Assembly (NCBI GenBank): GCA_015492195.1
Contig: WGFP01000142.1
Location: 1 to 7,566, forward strand
DNA length: 7,566 nucleotides
Origin: Acidiferrobacterales bacterium
GTDB taxonomy: Bacteria; Pseudomonadota; Gammaproteobacteria; Acidiferrobacterales; Sulfurifustaceae
Direction: 5' to 3'
The stretch's first letter is position 1. The number at the start of each line of letters is the position of its first letter. Positions 1-6,950 of the stretch are shown in pieces. A model generated the notes under the pieces. That model ran no database searches and was not told the DNA's origin. It saw only the letters and a program-made list of their open reading frames with translations. Made by a program: the position numbers and the translations under genes.

Positions 1-515
1 AGATCGATGACCACGTTCTTGAAAAGCGGCACGATCAACTGGGTCTCCGCCGGGCTGGCAGCCGTGTAGTACAGAAACACGGCCGTAATGAGGCCCGCGA
101 GCGACTGCCAGAAAAATTTCCGGCCGGCGCCGATGCCGCGTGGATTCTTGTTGACGATCTTTTTGTAATCATCCACCCACCCGATCGCACCGAAGGCAAG
201 GGTCGCGAACAGCACCGCCCACACAAAACGGTTGCCGAGATCGGCCCACAACAGGGTGGAAACAAAAACCGCGACAAGGATAAGCGCCCCGCCCATGGTC
301 GGCGTGCCGGCCTTGGCGAGATGCGTCTGCGGTCCGTCATCCCGTACCGTCTGGCCGATCTGGCGATAACCCAGCCTGCGGATCATGACCGGCCCGACCC
401 AGAAGCAAATCACCAGCGCCGTCAGAACACCCAGGATCCCGCGCAGCGTGAGATAACGGAAAACGTTAAAAAACGAAAACTCGCCGGTCAGGCTTTCAAA
501 CAAATAATACAGCAC
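1..515 (-). CDS. mraY: MraY, phospho-MurNAc-pentapeptide translocase (N-terminal part; runs off the window)
   Basis: MraY is the integral membrane enzyme that moves phospho-MurNAc-pentapeptide from UDP to undecaprenyl phosphate, giving lipid I. Only the first 171 codons are present; the 3' end lies beyond position 1. The translation follows E. coli MraY closely: FNVFRYLTLR near residue 16, the substrate-loop segment VRDDGPQTH at 57-65, GTPTMGG at 70-76, and VDDYKK at 114-119, which carries the paired catalytic Asp residues D115 and D116. QLIVPLFKNV at 159-168 matches the conserved QLVVPFFKDV region. Several hydrophobic helices are evident (about 24-45, 76-92, 97-114, 136-152). The start is a GTG at 513-515, four bases after the murF stop, and the protein then begins like E. 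coli MraY. The Shine-Dalgarno is weak (GAGG about 13 nt upstream), so translation probably depends on coupling to murF. Confidence 0.95.
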   Translation of the reverse strand, partial: MLYYLFESLTGEFSFFNVFRYLTLRGILGVLTALVICFWVGPVMIRRLGYRQIGQTVRDDGPQTHLAKAGTPTMGGALILVAVFVSTLLWADLGNRFVWAVLFATLAFGAIGWVDDYKKIVNKNPRGIGAGRKFFWQSLAGLITAVFLYYTAASPAETQLIVPLFKNVVID

Positions 516-519
516 GGTC

Positions 520-1881
520 TTAAGTCGTCCTCTGTCCGATGCCGGCGGGATGTTTGCGCACAATTCCGGCTATGACTTGCTCCATTTGCATGATGCGCGA
601 TCCCTTGACCAGGACCGTCATTTCCGAATGCATACAATTGTGAAGCGCCTCGATCAGCTTTTCCTGATTCGTGAAATGCTTGGCGCCCTTTCCGAAACTC
701 TTAGCCGCATACTTGCTGAGATCGCCAAGCGCATAAAGGCGGTTGATTCCAATCTGGCTGGCAAGTTCTCCAACGCGCAAATGGATGTCTTTGGCGGACT
801 CGCCCAGTTCCGCCATGTCACCGAGTACCAGCACGCGTTCGCCCGGGAAGTTCCTGAGCACCTGCAGGCCGACGGCCAGAGAGGAAGGGTTGGCGTTGTA
901 GGTGTCGTCGATAACGCGTGCGCCGCTGACGCCTTCCTTGACCTCCAACCGTCCCGAAACGGCTTTGAGCTTCGCCAATCCGTTTTGCACGTCCTGAAGC
1001 GCTGCGCCCGCCGCGAGCGAGGTCGCGGCCGCTCCCGCCGCGTTTAGCGCATTGTGTTTGCCGAGTAAATGTAATCGCATATCAATATCCCCCTGTGAGG
1101 TTTTAAGGTGTACGGCATTGTTTAAACCGTCTTGCTCACAACGTGCGCGAACGGTCGCTTTGGAATCCATGCCGAATGTCAGGCATGTCCTGGGCGCGGC
1201 CAGTTTTTTCCAAAACTCGCAATACGGATCGTCGGCGTTTATCACGGCGATGCCGTCCTTGGCGAGCCCGGAAAAAATCTCTCCCTTGGCGCGGGCTATT
1301 TCTTCTACGCTCCCGAGGCTCTCGAGATGCGCCTCCGCGGCATTGGTGATTAACGCGATGGTGGGGCGCGTCATGCGCGACAGGTATTCGATCTCGCCGC
1401 GATGGTTCATGCCCATTTCGATGACGGCATACCGATCGCGCGATTTGAGTTCCAACAACGTGAGCGGCACGCCGATGTCATTGTTGAGATTGCCGCGCGT
1501 GACGCATCCCGGTCCCTTTTCTCCCATGATGGCGGCGATCATTTCCTTGACCGTGGTCTTGCCGTTGCTGCCGGTTACGGCGATCACCGGAATATTGAAC
1601 TGGCGACGCCAGAAGGCGGCGAGATCACCCAGCGCGCGGCGCGTGTCCTTGACCCGCACATGCGGCAACGGCGTATCCACGGAACTGGAAAGCAAGGCCC
1701 CGACGGCGCCCGCGCCGATGGCCTCGGCAAGGAAACTATGGCCGTCATAGTTGGCGCCTTTGAGCGCAACAAAAAGGTCGCCGGCCTTCAAGGTACGGGT
1801 ATCCGTGCTGACGCCGGTGAAGACAATATCCTTTCCGACCAACGGCGCCTTTAACACGTCGGAGAGGATCGCCAGCGACAT
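520..1881 (-). CDS. murF: MurF, UDP-MurNAc-tripeptide:D-alanyl-D-alanine ligase
   Basis: MurF is a cytoplasmic Mur ligase that adds D-Ala-D-Ala to UDP-MurNAc-tripeptide using ATP, completing the pentapeptide. From the ATG it is 453 residues, the normal family length. The N-terminal substrate domain (about 1-95) has STDTR at 25-29 and GDLFVALKG at 34-42. The ATP-binding central domain has the P-loop TGSNGKTT at 103-110, NLNNDIGVP at 131-139 and EMGMNHRGEI at 155-164. The C-terminal domain has DDTYNANPSS at 325-334, LGDMAELG at 353-360 and VKGSRIMQME at 425-434. The ATG overlaps the murE TGA by one base (TGATG). A GTG directly upstream (1882-1884) would add one residue and sits 7 nt from an AGGGGG Shine-Dalgarno, against 10 nt for the ATG, so either may be used. 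The stop is TAA at 520-522. Confidence 0.96.
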   Translation of the reverse strand: MSLAILSDVLKAPLVGKDIVFTGVSTDTRTLKAGDLFVALKGANYDGHSFLAEAIGAGAVGALLSSSVDTPLPHVRVKDTRRALGDLAAFWRRQFNIPVIAVTGSNGKTTVKEMIAAIMGEKGPGCVTRGNLNNDIGVPLTLLELKSRDRYAVIEMGMNHRGEIEYLSRMTRPTIALITNAAEAHLESLGSVEEIARAKGEIFSGLAKDGIAVINADDPYCEFWKKLAAPRTCLTFGMDSKATVRARCEQDGLNNAVHLKTSQGDIDMRLHLLGKHNALNAAGAAATSLAAGAALQDVQNGLAKLKAVSGRLEVKEGVSGARVIDDTYNANPSSLAVGLQVLRNFPGERVLVLGDMAELGESAKDIHLRVGELASQIGINRLYALGDLSKYAAKSFGKGAKHFTNQEKLIEALHNCMHSEMTVLVKGSRIMQMEQVIAGIVRKHPAGIGQRTT

Positions 1882-3365
1882 CACCCGCCGACCCCCTGCG
1901 CTTCCAAAAGACTTCTGACCGTCCGACGGTCGCTGTAGGGCCGGCGCTGATCGCCGATCTGCTGATAATCCTCGTGTCCCTTGCCGGCCACCAGGACAAT
2001 GTCCTTCGCCCCGGCCTCATTGATGGCCGTCGCAATCGCCGTGCGGCGGTCACGAATAATTTCGGGCGCGGTGCGCATGCCGGCGCGGATGTCGTTGAGG
2101 ATTCGCTCGGGGGACTCGTGCCGCGGGTTGTCGTCGGTCAATATCACGACATCTGCAAACCGTTCCGCGATCCGCCCCATCTCCGGACGCTTGCCGCGAT
2201 CGCGTTCCCCGCCGCAGCCGAAGACGCACCACAATTTCCCCGGCACATGCTCACGCAGCGCCATCAGAATCTTTTCCAAAGCATCCGGAGTATGGGCGTA
2301 ATCCACCACCACCTGCGGCAGTCCATGGCCGCCGCCGAAACGCTCTACGCGGCCGGGTACGGGCCGTGCCCGGCCAAGCCGGGATATCGCCTCCTTGAGA
2401 TCCATGTCCAAACTCAGAAGGGTGGCGAGCACCGCGAGCAGGTTCGCGGCATTAAAGCGGCCAAACAGGGCGCTGCACAGTTCCGCGTCGCCCGCGGGCG
2501 TGGTGACGTGCATCACCAATCCTCCGGGTGTGGGCAACACCTTGCGGGCCCGGACTTCCCCTCCTTCCAGGCCATAGCTGACGGTTTTGACCCGGTCGCC
2601 GATTTGCTCCAGAAGCTTGCGCCCGAAGGCGTCGTCCTGATTAATCACGGCGTACTTCAATCCCTCGGTGTCGAAGAGGCTTGCCTTGGACGCGCCGTAG
2701 GCGGCCATGTCGCCGTGATAATCCAGATGCTCCCGGGTGAGATTGGTAAACACCGCCACGTCAAAGGCCACGTTATTCACGCGTCCTTGATCAAGCGCGT
2801 GCGAGGAGACTTCCATGCTGACATAACCCGCTTTCCGCTCAAGAAAATCAGCGAGTAAGCGGTGCACGGTAACGGCGTCCGGCGTCGTATGCACCGAGGT
2901 GTTCAGGGCGTCTGGAAACCCGTAACCCAGGGTGCCGATCACGGCACATCGTGTAGGCGGCTGATCCAGCGCCTGGGCAAGCAACTGGGTGCAGGTGGTC
3001 TTGCCGTTGGTGCCGGTCACGCCGATGATGATCAGCTTGCGCGAGGGTGCGCCGTAAAACCGGTCGGCGATGGCGCCGACATGGTCGCGCAGCCTGTGCA
3101 CGGCAAACGCCGGCACAGGGAGATCACCCGCGCCGTATCCTTCGGCCTCGTAGACAACGGCCGCCGCCCCGCGCTCCAGCGCATCAGCCATGAAATTCCG
3201 GCTGTCCATCCGCGTCCCGGGCATGGCCAGAAAAAGATCGCCGGGGTTCACGTCCCGGCTGTCCAGCTTCAGGCCGCGCACATCCCGATCCTTGGAGGCG
3301 GGCACTTCGGCCAGACCTTGCAGGAGTTCGCGCAGGTGATGTCCGGGCATTGCGTCTTTTTTCAC
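1881..3365 (-). CDS. murE: MurE, UDP-MurNAc-L-Ala-D-Glu:meso-diaminopimelate ligase
   Basis: MurE is a cytoplasmic ATP-dependent ligase that adds the third residue of the peptidoglycan stem peptide. The 494-residue product has all family signatures: SRDVNPGDLF at 36-45, P-loop GVTGTNGKTT at 115-124, SMEVSSHALDQGR at 183-195, the Lys expected to be carbamylated at about 227 (YHGDMAAYGASK), VDYAHTPDAL at 354-363 and CVFGCGGERDRGKRP at 380-394. The amino-acid specificity loop reads DNPR at 412-415, the form found in meso-diaminopimelate enzymes, so a typical Gram-negative stem peptide is expected. The GTG start forms a GTGA overlap with the ftsI stop and has AAGGGG 5 nt upstream, encoded in the last ftsI codons. 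An in-frame ATG at 3348-3350 aligns better with the E. coli N-terminus (MxxxxLRxLL) but lacks a Shine-Dalgarno, so the start is uncertain by five codons. Confidence 0.96.
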   Translation of the reverse strand: MKKDAMPGHHLRELLQGLAEVPASKDRDVRGLKLDSRDVNPGDLFLAMPGTRMDSRNFMADALERGAAAVVYEAEGYGAGDLPVPAFAVHRLRDHVGAIADRFYGAPSRKLIIIGVTGTNGKTTCTQLLAQALDQPPTRCAVIGTLGYGFPDALNTSVHTTPDAVTVHRLLADFLERKAGYVSMEVSSHALDQGRVNNVAFDVAVFTNLTREHLDYHGDMAAYGASKASLFDTEGLKYAVINQDDAFGRKLLEQIGDRVKTVSYGLEGGEVRARKVLPTPGGLVMHVTTPAGDAELCSALFGRFNAANLLAVLATLLSLDMDLKEAISRLGRARPVPGRVERFGGGHGLPQVVVDYAHTPDALEKILMALREHVPGKLWCVFGCGGERDRGKRPEMGRIAERFADVVILTDDNPRHESPERILNDIRAGMRTAPEIIRDRRTAIATAINEAGAKDIVLVAGKGHEDYQQIGDQRRPYSDRRTVRSLLEAQGVGG

Positions 3366-5083
3366 GTGCCCCCCTTGGCTCTTGCCGCGACCATTCTCTT
3401 ATTAACGCCGTCCCGCGGGGCGTCAGGCGGAATATCCAGAAGCCGCAGGGCGCCGGTCATCACCCGGGCAAATACCGGCGCGGCGATCTGGCCCCCGTAA
3501 TAACCGCCGCGCGTGGGTTCATCTATGAGCACCACCATCACCAGGCGCGGCGAAGAGGCCGGAGCGAAACCGGCAAACCAGGCGACATAACGATTATCGA
3601 CATAGCCGGCGGCGGTAAGCTTGCGCACCGTTCCGGTTTTGCCGGCGACGCGGTAGTCCGGCACCCTGGCCGCCGCGCCCGTTCCCTCCCGACCCACGGC
3701 AAGCTCCAGCATCGCCCTGATCTTGCGGACCGTTTGCGAGGGAAGCACGCGCGTCAGGGACGGCGGGGCGTCACGACGCAATAACGAAATCGGCGGCATT
3801 TCGCCGTCATTGGCAAACACCGTGTAGGCGCGCGCGAGTTGCAACGGGGTGACGGAGATTCCATAACCGAACGACAAGCTCGCCTGATCAATCTTTACCC
3901 AGCTTGAAGGGGGATTGAGGAGCCCCGGTGATTCGCCGGGCAATCCGCTGTTGGTGGTTTCCCCAAAACCCGCGCGTTTCAACAGTTCCCACATATCCTT
4001 CTTCTTGAGTGAAAGCGCGATTTTTATGGCGCCCACGCTGCTGGATTTCTCAATCACCCTGGCCACCGAAATCAAACCGTAATTGCGCGCATCCTTGATA
4101 GTTTTGTACCCGACCCGAATGGCGCCCGGCGCCGTATTGATCAGCGTGTTGGGAGAAAATTTTCCGCTCTCAAGCGCACCGGCAACGGTAAAGGGCTTAA
4201 GCGTCGATCCCGGCTCAAACAAATCGGTCACCGCACGATTGCGGAAAACCCGGCTTCGTAACTGGGCGCGGTTGTTCGGATTGAAGTCCGGTTCATTCAC
4301 CATTGCGAGCACCTCGCCCGTTCGAGCGTCAAGCACGATGGCGCTGCCCGCGCGGGCCCGATGGGCTTGAACCGCCGCCTTCAGTTCACGGTAAGCCAGA
4401 TACTGAATCCGTCGATCCAGACTGACAATGAGATTCTTTCCCGGCGTTGGCAGTGTGATGCTCTCCACCACCTCCACGGCATGGCCTTGCAGGTCCTTGA
4501 GGACGCGCTTGCTCCCGGGCACCGCGCGCAACCACGAGTCGTAGGCGAGCTCCAACCCTTCCTGTCCTCGGTCATCGATGTTGGTAAACCCGATAACATG
4601 GCCGGCGATGGCGCCGGCGGGATAATAACGGCGGTATTCGCGCAACAGCGCCACGCCGGCCACCTTCAGATTCATCACGCGCTCGGCCACTTCCGGCGTG
4701 ATGTGCCGTTTCAGATACATGAATTCCCGTCCGGAATGTTTGTTCACCAGCTTGCTCAGTTCAGAGGTGTTGAGTCCCAGAAGCGCGGCCAGCTGCGGCC
4801 ATCTGTTTCGTTCCTTCGTCAGGGTCTTCGGGTGCGCCCACACCGAATCCACCGGCGTACTGATCGCAAGCGGTACGCCGTTGCGATCGAGTATCATCCC
4901 GCGATGGGAATTGTCCGTAAGCACGCGCGTGTGCCGGGTGTCTCCCTGGCTTTGCAGGTAATCGGAACTCAACACCTGGAGGTAAACCGCGCGCGCCGAA
5001 ACCACGCCAAAACCGCTTAACAACATTCCCAGCACCAGCCAATACCGGATTGGATGTTGCATGTAATTTTTCTTTCGGCTCAC
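3362..5083 (-). CDS. ftsI: FtsI (PBP3), septal peptidoglycan transpeptidase
   Basis: FtsI is the division-specific class B penicillin-binding protein. It is anchored in the inner membrane and cross-links septal peptidoglycan with FtsW under FtsQLB control. The product is 573 residues, close to E. coli (588). It has a short cytoplasmic N-terminus, one transmembrane helix at about 13-34, a pedestal domain beginning RGMILDRNGVPLA at 61-73 and containing RRYYP near 151-155, then the transpeptidase domain. The catalytic SxxK is STLK at 293-296, with S293 the acylated serine, and KTGT is at 482-485. The second motif, normally SxN, reads SSS at 347-349 within EKSSSVGAIKIA; all neighbouring positions match, so this is an Asn-to-Ser change at 349. 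The GTG start lies in a GTGA overlap with ftsL and has a perfect AAGGAG 8 nt upstream. An alternative ATG at 5060-5062 would remove 7 residues and has a poor Shine-Dalgarno. Confidence 0.96.
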   Translation of the reverse strand: MSRKKNYMQHPIRYWLVLGMLLSGFGVVSARAVYLQVLSSDYLQSQGDTRHTRVLTDNSHRGMILDRNGVPLAISTPVDSVWAHPKTLTKERNRWPQLAALLGLNTSELSKLVNKHSGREFMYLKRHITPEVAERVMNLKVAGVALLREYRRYYPAGAIAGHVIGFTNIDDRGQEGLELAYDSWLRAVPGSKRVLKDLQGHAVEVVESITLPTPGKNLIVSLDRRIQYLAYRELKAAVQAHRARAGSAIVLDARTGEVLAMVNEPDFNPNNRAQLRSRVFRNRAVTDLFEPGSTLKPFTVAGALESGKFSPNTLINTAPGAIRVGYKTIKDARNYGLISVARVIEKSSSVGAIKIALSLKKKDMWELLKRAGFGETTNSGLPGESPGLLNPPSSWVKIDQASLSFGYGISVTPLQLARAYTVFANDGEMPPISLLRRDAPPSLTRVLPSQTVRKIRAMLELAVGREGTGAAARVPDYRVAGKTGTVRKLTAAGYVDNRYVAWFAGFAPASSPRLVMVVLIDEPTRGGYYGGQIAAPVFARVMTGALRLLDIPPDAPRDGVNKRMVAARAKGGT

Positions 5084-5358
5084 GGTGTCGGCTCCTTGGG
5101 GACACGCACCACGACAACCTGATCGGGGCGAGGGATGCCCATGTTAAGACGCGTCCGCGCCACCGCTTCGACGCGCTGATGTTGCGACCAGGCGCCTTCT
5201 TCAAGCAGCAACTTCCCCCACTCCACATTCAACGCATCACGCTCGGCATTCAGTGCCTGCAGATCAACAAACAACACGCGGTTACGGTGCCGCGTTTCCA
5301 CCACCAGCACCGCCGAGATCACCACCGCGAGCAACAACAGGGCAACGCGTCTAGGCAT
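5080..5358 (-). CDS. ftsL: FtsL, divisome membrane protein
   Basis: FtsL is a small bitopic divisome protein that forms the FtsQLB complex, which activates FtsWI septal synthesis. The protein is 92 residues: a short basic cytoplasmic end (MPRR), one transmembrane helix at about 5-20, then a periplasmic coiled coil at about 28-55 (FVDLQALNAERDALNVEW), the most conserved stretch of gammaproteobacterial FtsL. A conserved tail follows (ARTRLNMGIPRPDQ at 67-80). Upstream in-frame codons extend to 5439, but they are Arg/Pro-rich and lie wholly inside rsmH. The ATG at 5356-5358 was chosen because GGGAGAA lies 5 nt before it and because it gives the expected membrane-anchor architecture. It overlaps the end of rsmH by 8 bp, and its stop overlaps the ftsI start. 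The length is nearer to Pseudomonas FtsL (about 97) than to E. coli (121). Confidence 0.93.
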   Translation of the reverse strand: MPRRVALLLLAVVISAVLVVETRHRNRVLFVDLQALNAERDALNVEWGKLLLEEGAWSQHQRVEAVARTRLNMGIPRPDQVVVVRVPKEPTP

Positions 5359-6295
5359 CGGCTTCTCCCATACGTTCCGCCACCCGCAACGAGGCGCTGC
5401 GCGCGCGCGGATTGAGATGGATCTCCGCCTCCCCGGCACGAACCGGTTTTCCGATGATTTTCAGACGGGGGTGTAACTGTTTCTGCGGTATGGGCAAACC
5501 CGGAGGAAACTCGCCGCCCTTCGCCTCAACCTGCATGAACCGCTTGATCAGGCGGTCTTCGAGGGAATGAAAACTGATGACCGCCAGGCGTCCGCCGGGG
5601 GCGAGCGCCTTGACCGCCTGGGGAAGGGCCTCGCCCAGTTCCTCCAGCTCGCGATTGATATGAATGCGGATGGCCTGAAAAGTACGCGTCGCCGGATGCT
5701 GTCCGCGTTCGCGCGTGGGCACCGCCTGCGACACAATATCGGCCAACCGGCCGGTGGTGGCGATGGGCCGTTCCTTGCGGCTGCGCACGATCGCCCGGGC
5801 GATGCGCCGGGCAAACCGTTCCTCGCCGTAGTCACGAATGACCCGCGCGATCTCGCGCTCGTTCGCCTTCCCGAGCCAGTCCGCGGCCGATTCGCCTGAA
5901 TCCGGATCCATGCGCATATCGAGGGGGCCGTCATGCCGGAAACTGAAACCGCGACGGGGGTCCTCAAGCTGCGGTGACGATACCCCCAGGTCAAGCAGAA
6001 TGCCGTTGACCTGTCCCATTACACCCTGGCTATCGACGTAGTGTCCCAGCATTGAGAACGGTCCTTTTTCAATTCGAAAACGTGCGTCCCTCCCGAAATT
6101 TTTCCGCGCCGCTTCCACCGCCTGCGGGTCCCGGTCAAGCGCCAGGAGACGCCCCTTTGGACCCAATTTCTTCAAAATCTCCCCGGCATGCCCGCCACGG
6201 CCATAGGTGGCATCGAGATACACGCCGTCCACCCGGATCCGCAGGGCCTGCATTACCTCGTCACGCAGAACAGGGACATGCTCAACGGCATCCAC
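5351..6295 (-). CDS. rsmH: RsmH, 16S rRNA (cytosine1402-N4)-methyltransferase
   Basis: RsmH (formerly MraW) is a SAM-dependent methyltransferase that N4-methylates C1402 in the decoding centre of 16S rRNA. The 314-residue product is almost identical in length to the E. coli enzyme (313). It opens with HVPVLRDEV at 6-14, followed by the SAM-binding motif LDATYGRGGHAGEIL at 27-41 and the acidic LALDRDPQA at 51-59. Further signatures are GILLDLGVSSPQLED at 98-112, RGFSFRHDGPLDMRMD at 115-130, HPATRTFQAIRIHIN at 200-214, SFHSLEDRLIK at 241-251 and the basic C-terminal NPRARSASLRVAER at 295-308. The start is GTG (6293-6295), nine bases after the mraZ stop, with AAGG 7 nt upstream that itself overlaps the mraZ stop codon. 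An ATG four bases further on is out of frame. The partner methyltransferase gene, rsmI (2'-O at C1402), ends about 1.2 kb upstream. Confidence 0.96.
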   Translation of the reverse strand: MDAVEHVPVLRDEVMQALRIRVDGVYLDATYGRGGHAGEILKKLGPKGRLLALDRDPQAVEAARKNFGRDARFRIEKGPFSMLGHYVDSQGVMGQVNGILLDLGVSSPQLEDPRRGFSFRHDGPLDMRMDPDSGESAADWLGKANEREIARVIRDYGEERFARRIARAIVRSRKERPIATTGRLADIVSQAVPTRERGQHPATRTFQAIRIHINRELEELGEALPQAVKALAPGGRLAVISFHSLEDRLIKRFMQVEAKGGEFPPGLPIPQKQLHPRLKIIGKPVRAGEAEIHLNPRARSASLRVAERMGEADA

Positions 6296-6304
6296 CTTTG
6301 CGCC

Positions 6305-6763
6305 TTAAAGCGACAACGATCGCAAATCGTCCGACAGTCCGCCTTCCTCCGCATCTTCCTGTTCCAGGCATTCCGCAAGCTGAGCGTTCCAGGCCTGCTC
6401 GCTCCAGATTTCAAACTTGTTGATCTGGCCGATCAGCACCACGGCCTTTTGCAGACCGGCGAACTCACGCAGCGGGGGCGGTACGCGTATCCGGCCGCTG
6501 CCGTCCAATTCACACTCCGTGGCATGCCCCACCAGCAACAGCTGCAAGCGGCGCGCTTGTTTGTTAAAGCTGGGGAGCTTGACCAGTTTGCGCTCGATCT
6601 CTTCCCATTCCGGAAGCGGATACAGCAGCAGGCTGTGGCCATTACGGTTGACGGTTATAACCATCTGCCCATTGCAATGGCGCTTGAGGAGCTCGCGAAA
6701 ACGCACGGGGATGGCGAGCCGCCCCTTGCTGTCGAGATTGAGTGTGTGGACACCACGAAACAT
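6305..6763 (-). CDS. mraZ: MraZ, transcriptional regulator of the dcw operon
   Basis: MraZ is a DNA-binding protein of the SpoVT/AbrB-like fold that represses the dcw operon, including its own gene, in E. coli. It forms ring-shaped oligomers that contact short direct repeats. The product is 152 residues, the same as in E. coli. It has the two tandem half-domains, each marked by the DxxxR signature: DSKGR at 11-15 (after MFRGVHTLNL) and DGSGR at 87-91 (LDGSGRIRVPPPLREFAGL). The acidic C-terminal tail (ECLEQEDAEEGGLSDD) is less conserved. The ATG is preceded by AGAGGGA with 4-5 nt spacing. It is the first gene of the operon, about 50 nt downstream of a strong promoter. Three 10-bp-spaced repeats between promoter and start codon fit its own binding site, so autoregulation is likely. 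Confidence 0.96.
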   Translation of the reverse strand: MFRGVHTLNLDSKGRLAIPVRFRELLKRHCNGQMVITVNRNGHSLLLYPLPEWEEIERKLVKLPSFNKQARRLQLLLVGHATECELDGSGRIRVPPPLREFAGLQKAVVLIGQINKFEIWSEQAWNAQLAECLEQEDAEEGGLSDDLRSLSL

Positions 6764-6787
6764 TTATTCCCTCTTTTCTCCGCTATA

Positions 6788-6812
6788 CCCCACAAATCTC
6801 CACTTTCTCCCA
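6788..6812 (-). promoter_or_regulatory. Probable MraZ operator: three 10-bp-spaced TGGRR repeats
   Basis: Reading the minus strand, TGGGA (6812-6808), TGGAG (6802-6798) and TGGGG (6792-6788) are separated by exactly 5 nt each, giving a 10-bp period with all copies on one face of the helix. E. coli MraZ is known to bind TGGGN repeats separated by 5 nt in its own promoter region. Degenerate copies in the same phase occur on both sides: TGTAG (6822-6818) and CGGAG (6782-6778). The block lies just downstream of the predicted start site and upstream of the Shine-Dalgarno. Bound MraZ could therefore block initiation or early elongation. The assignment to MraZ is inferred from pattern and position. 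Confidence 0.85.
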
Positions 6813-6814
6813 CA

Positions 6815-6831
6815 TAACTACACTATAGTTA
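6815..6831. repeat. 17-bp palindrome over the Pmra -10 box
   Basis: TAACTA (6815-6820) and TAGTTA (6826-6831) form a perfect 6-bp inverted repeat around the 5-bp centre CACTA. The palindrome covers the -10 hexamer and the predicted start site. It could be an operator for a dimeric regulator, help promoter melting, or be chance in AT-rich promoter DNA. No known regulator is recognised from the sequence. Confidence 0.45.
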
Positions 6832-6851
6832 CTGCAACAGAGGGGTGTCAA
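6822..6851 (-). promoter_or_regulatory. Sigma70-type promoter of the dcw operon (Pmra)
   Basis: The minus strand carries a perfect -35 TTGACA at 6851-6846, an 18-bp spacer, and -10 TATAGT (5 of 6) at 6827-6822. The predicted transcription start is near 6815, giving a leader of about 50 nt before the mraZ ATG that contains the MraZ repeats. No other promoter of comparable quality is seen upstream of mraZ, and none is obvious within the tightly packed genes downstream. Confidence 0.85.
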
Positions 6852-6916
6852 GGAATAATTGTGGGTGCTGAGAAAATTTCCTCTTTGCAAGACAGAGAGT
6901 TAGGGAGGCAAACCGC

Positions 6917-6950
6917 AATTGGACGACAAGAACCGGACCGGCGTCCAATT
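6917..6950. repeat. 9-bp perfect inverted repeat in the rnpB-mraZ spacer
   Basis: AATTGGACG (6917-6925) and CGTCCAATT (6942-6950) are perfect inverted repeats separated by 16 nt that contain two adjacent CCGG tetramers. After one mismatch, a G-U and two G-C pairs could extend the stem outward. Neither strand has a T-run after the stem, so it does not look like a rho-independent terminator. A competing pairing also exists: CGCAAT (6914-6919) with ATTGCG (6958-6963). It lies about 65 bp upstream of the Pmra -35 box. Its function is unknown: it could be a distal regulator site, a structure in an rnpB read-through transcript, or chance. Confidence 0.5.

Noticed and set aside
1974..2858. 294-codon open frame on the plus strand inside murE
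   Set aside because: It lies fully antisense to murE, whose motifs are complete; long antisense frames are expected in GC-rich coding DNA. The same applies to the plus-strand frames at 550-1750, 2862-3784 and 4361-5020.
3354..3362. A6G run (AAAAAAG) near the ftsI/murE junction as a programmed frameshift site
   Set aside because: The ftsI reading frame stops just before the run, so ribosomes translating ftsI do not decode it; it is simply the Lys-Lys codons of murE.
5359..5439. N-terminal extension of ftsL to an upstream ATG
   Set aside because: The added residues are Arg/Pro-rich, lie inside rsmH in another frame and precede the normal FtsL membrane anchor; the ATG at 5356-5358 has a good Shine-Dalgarno.
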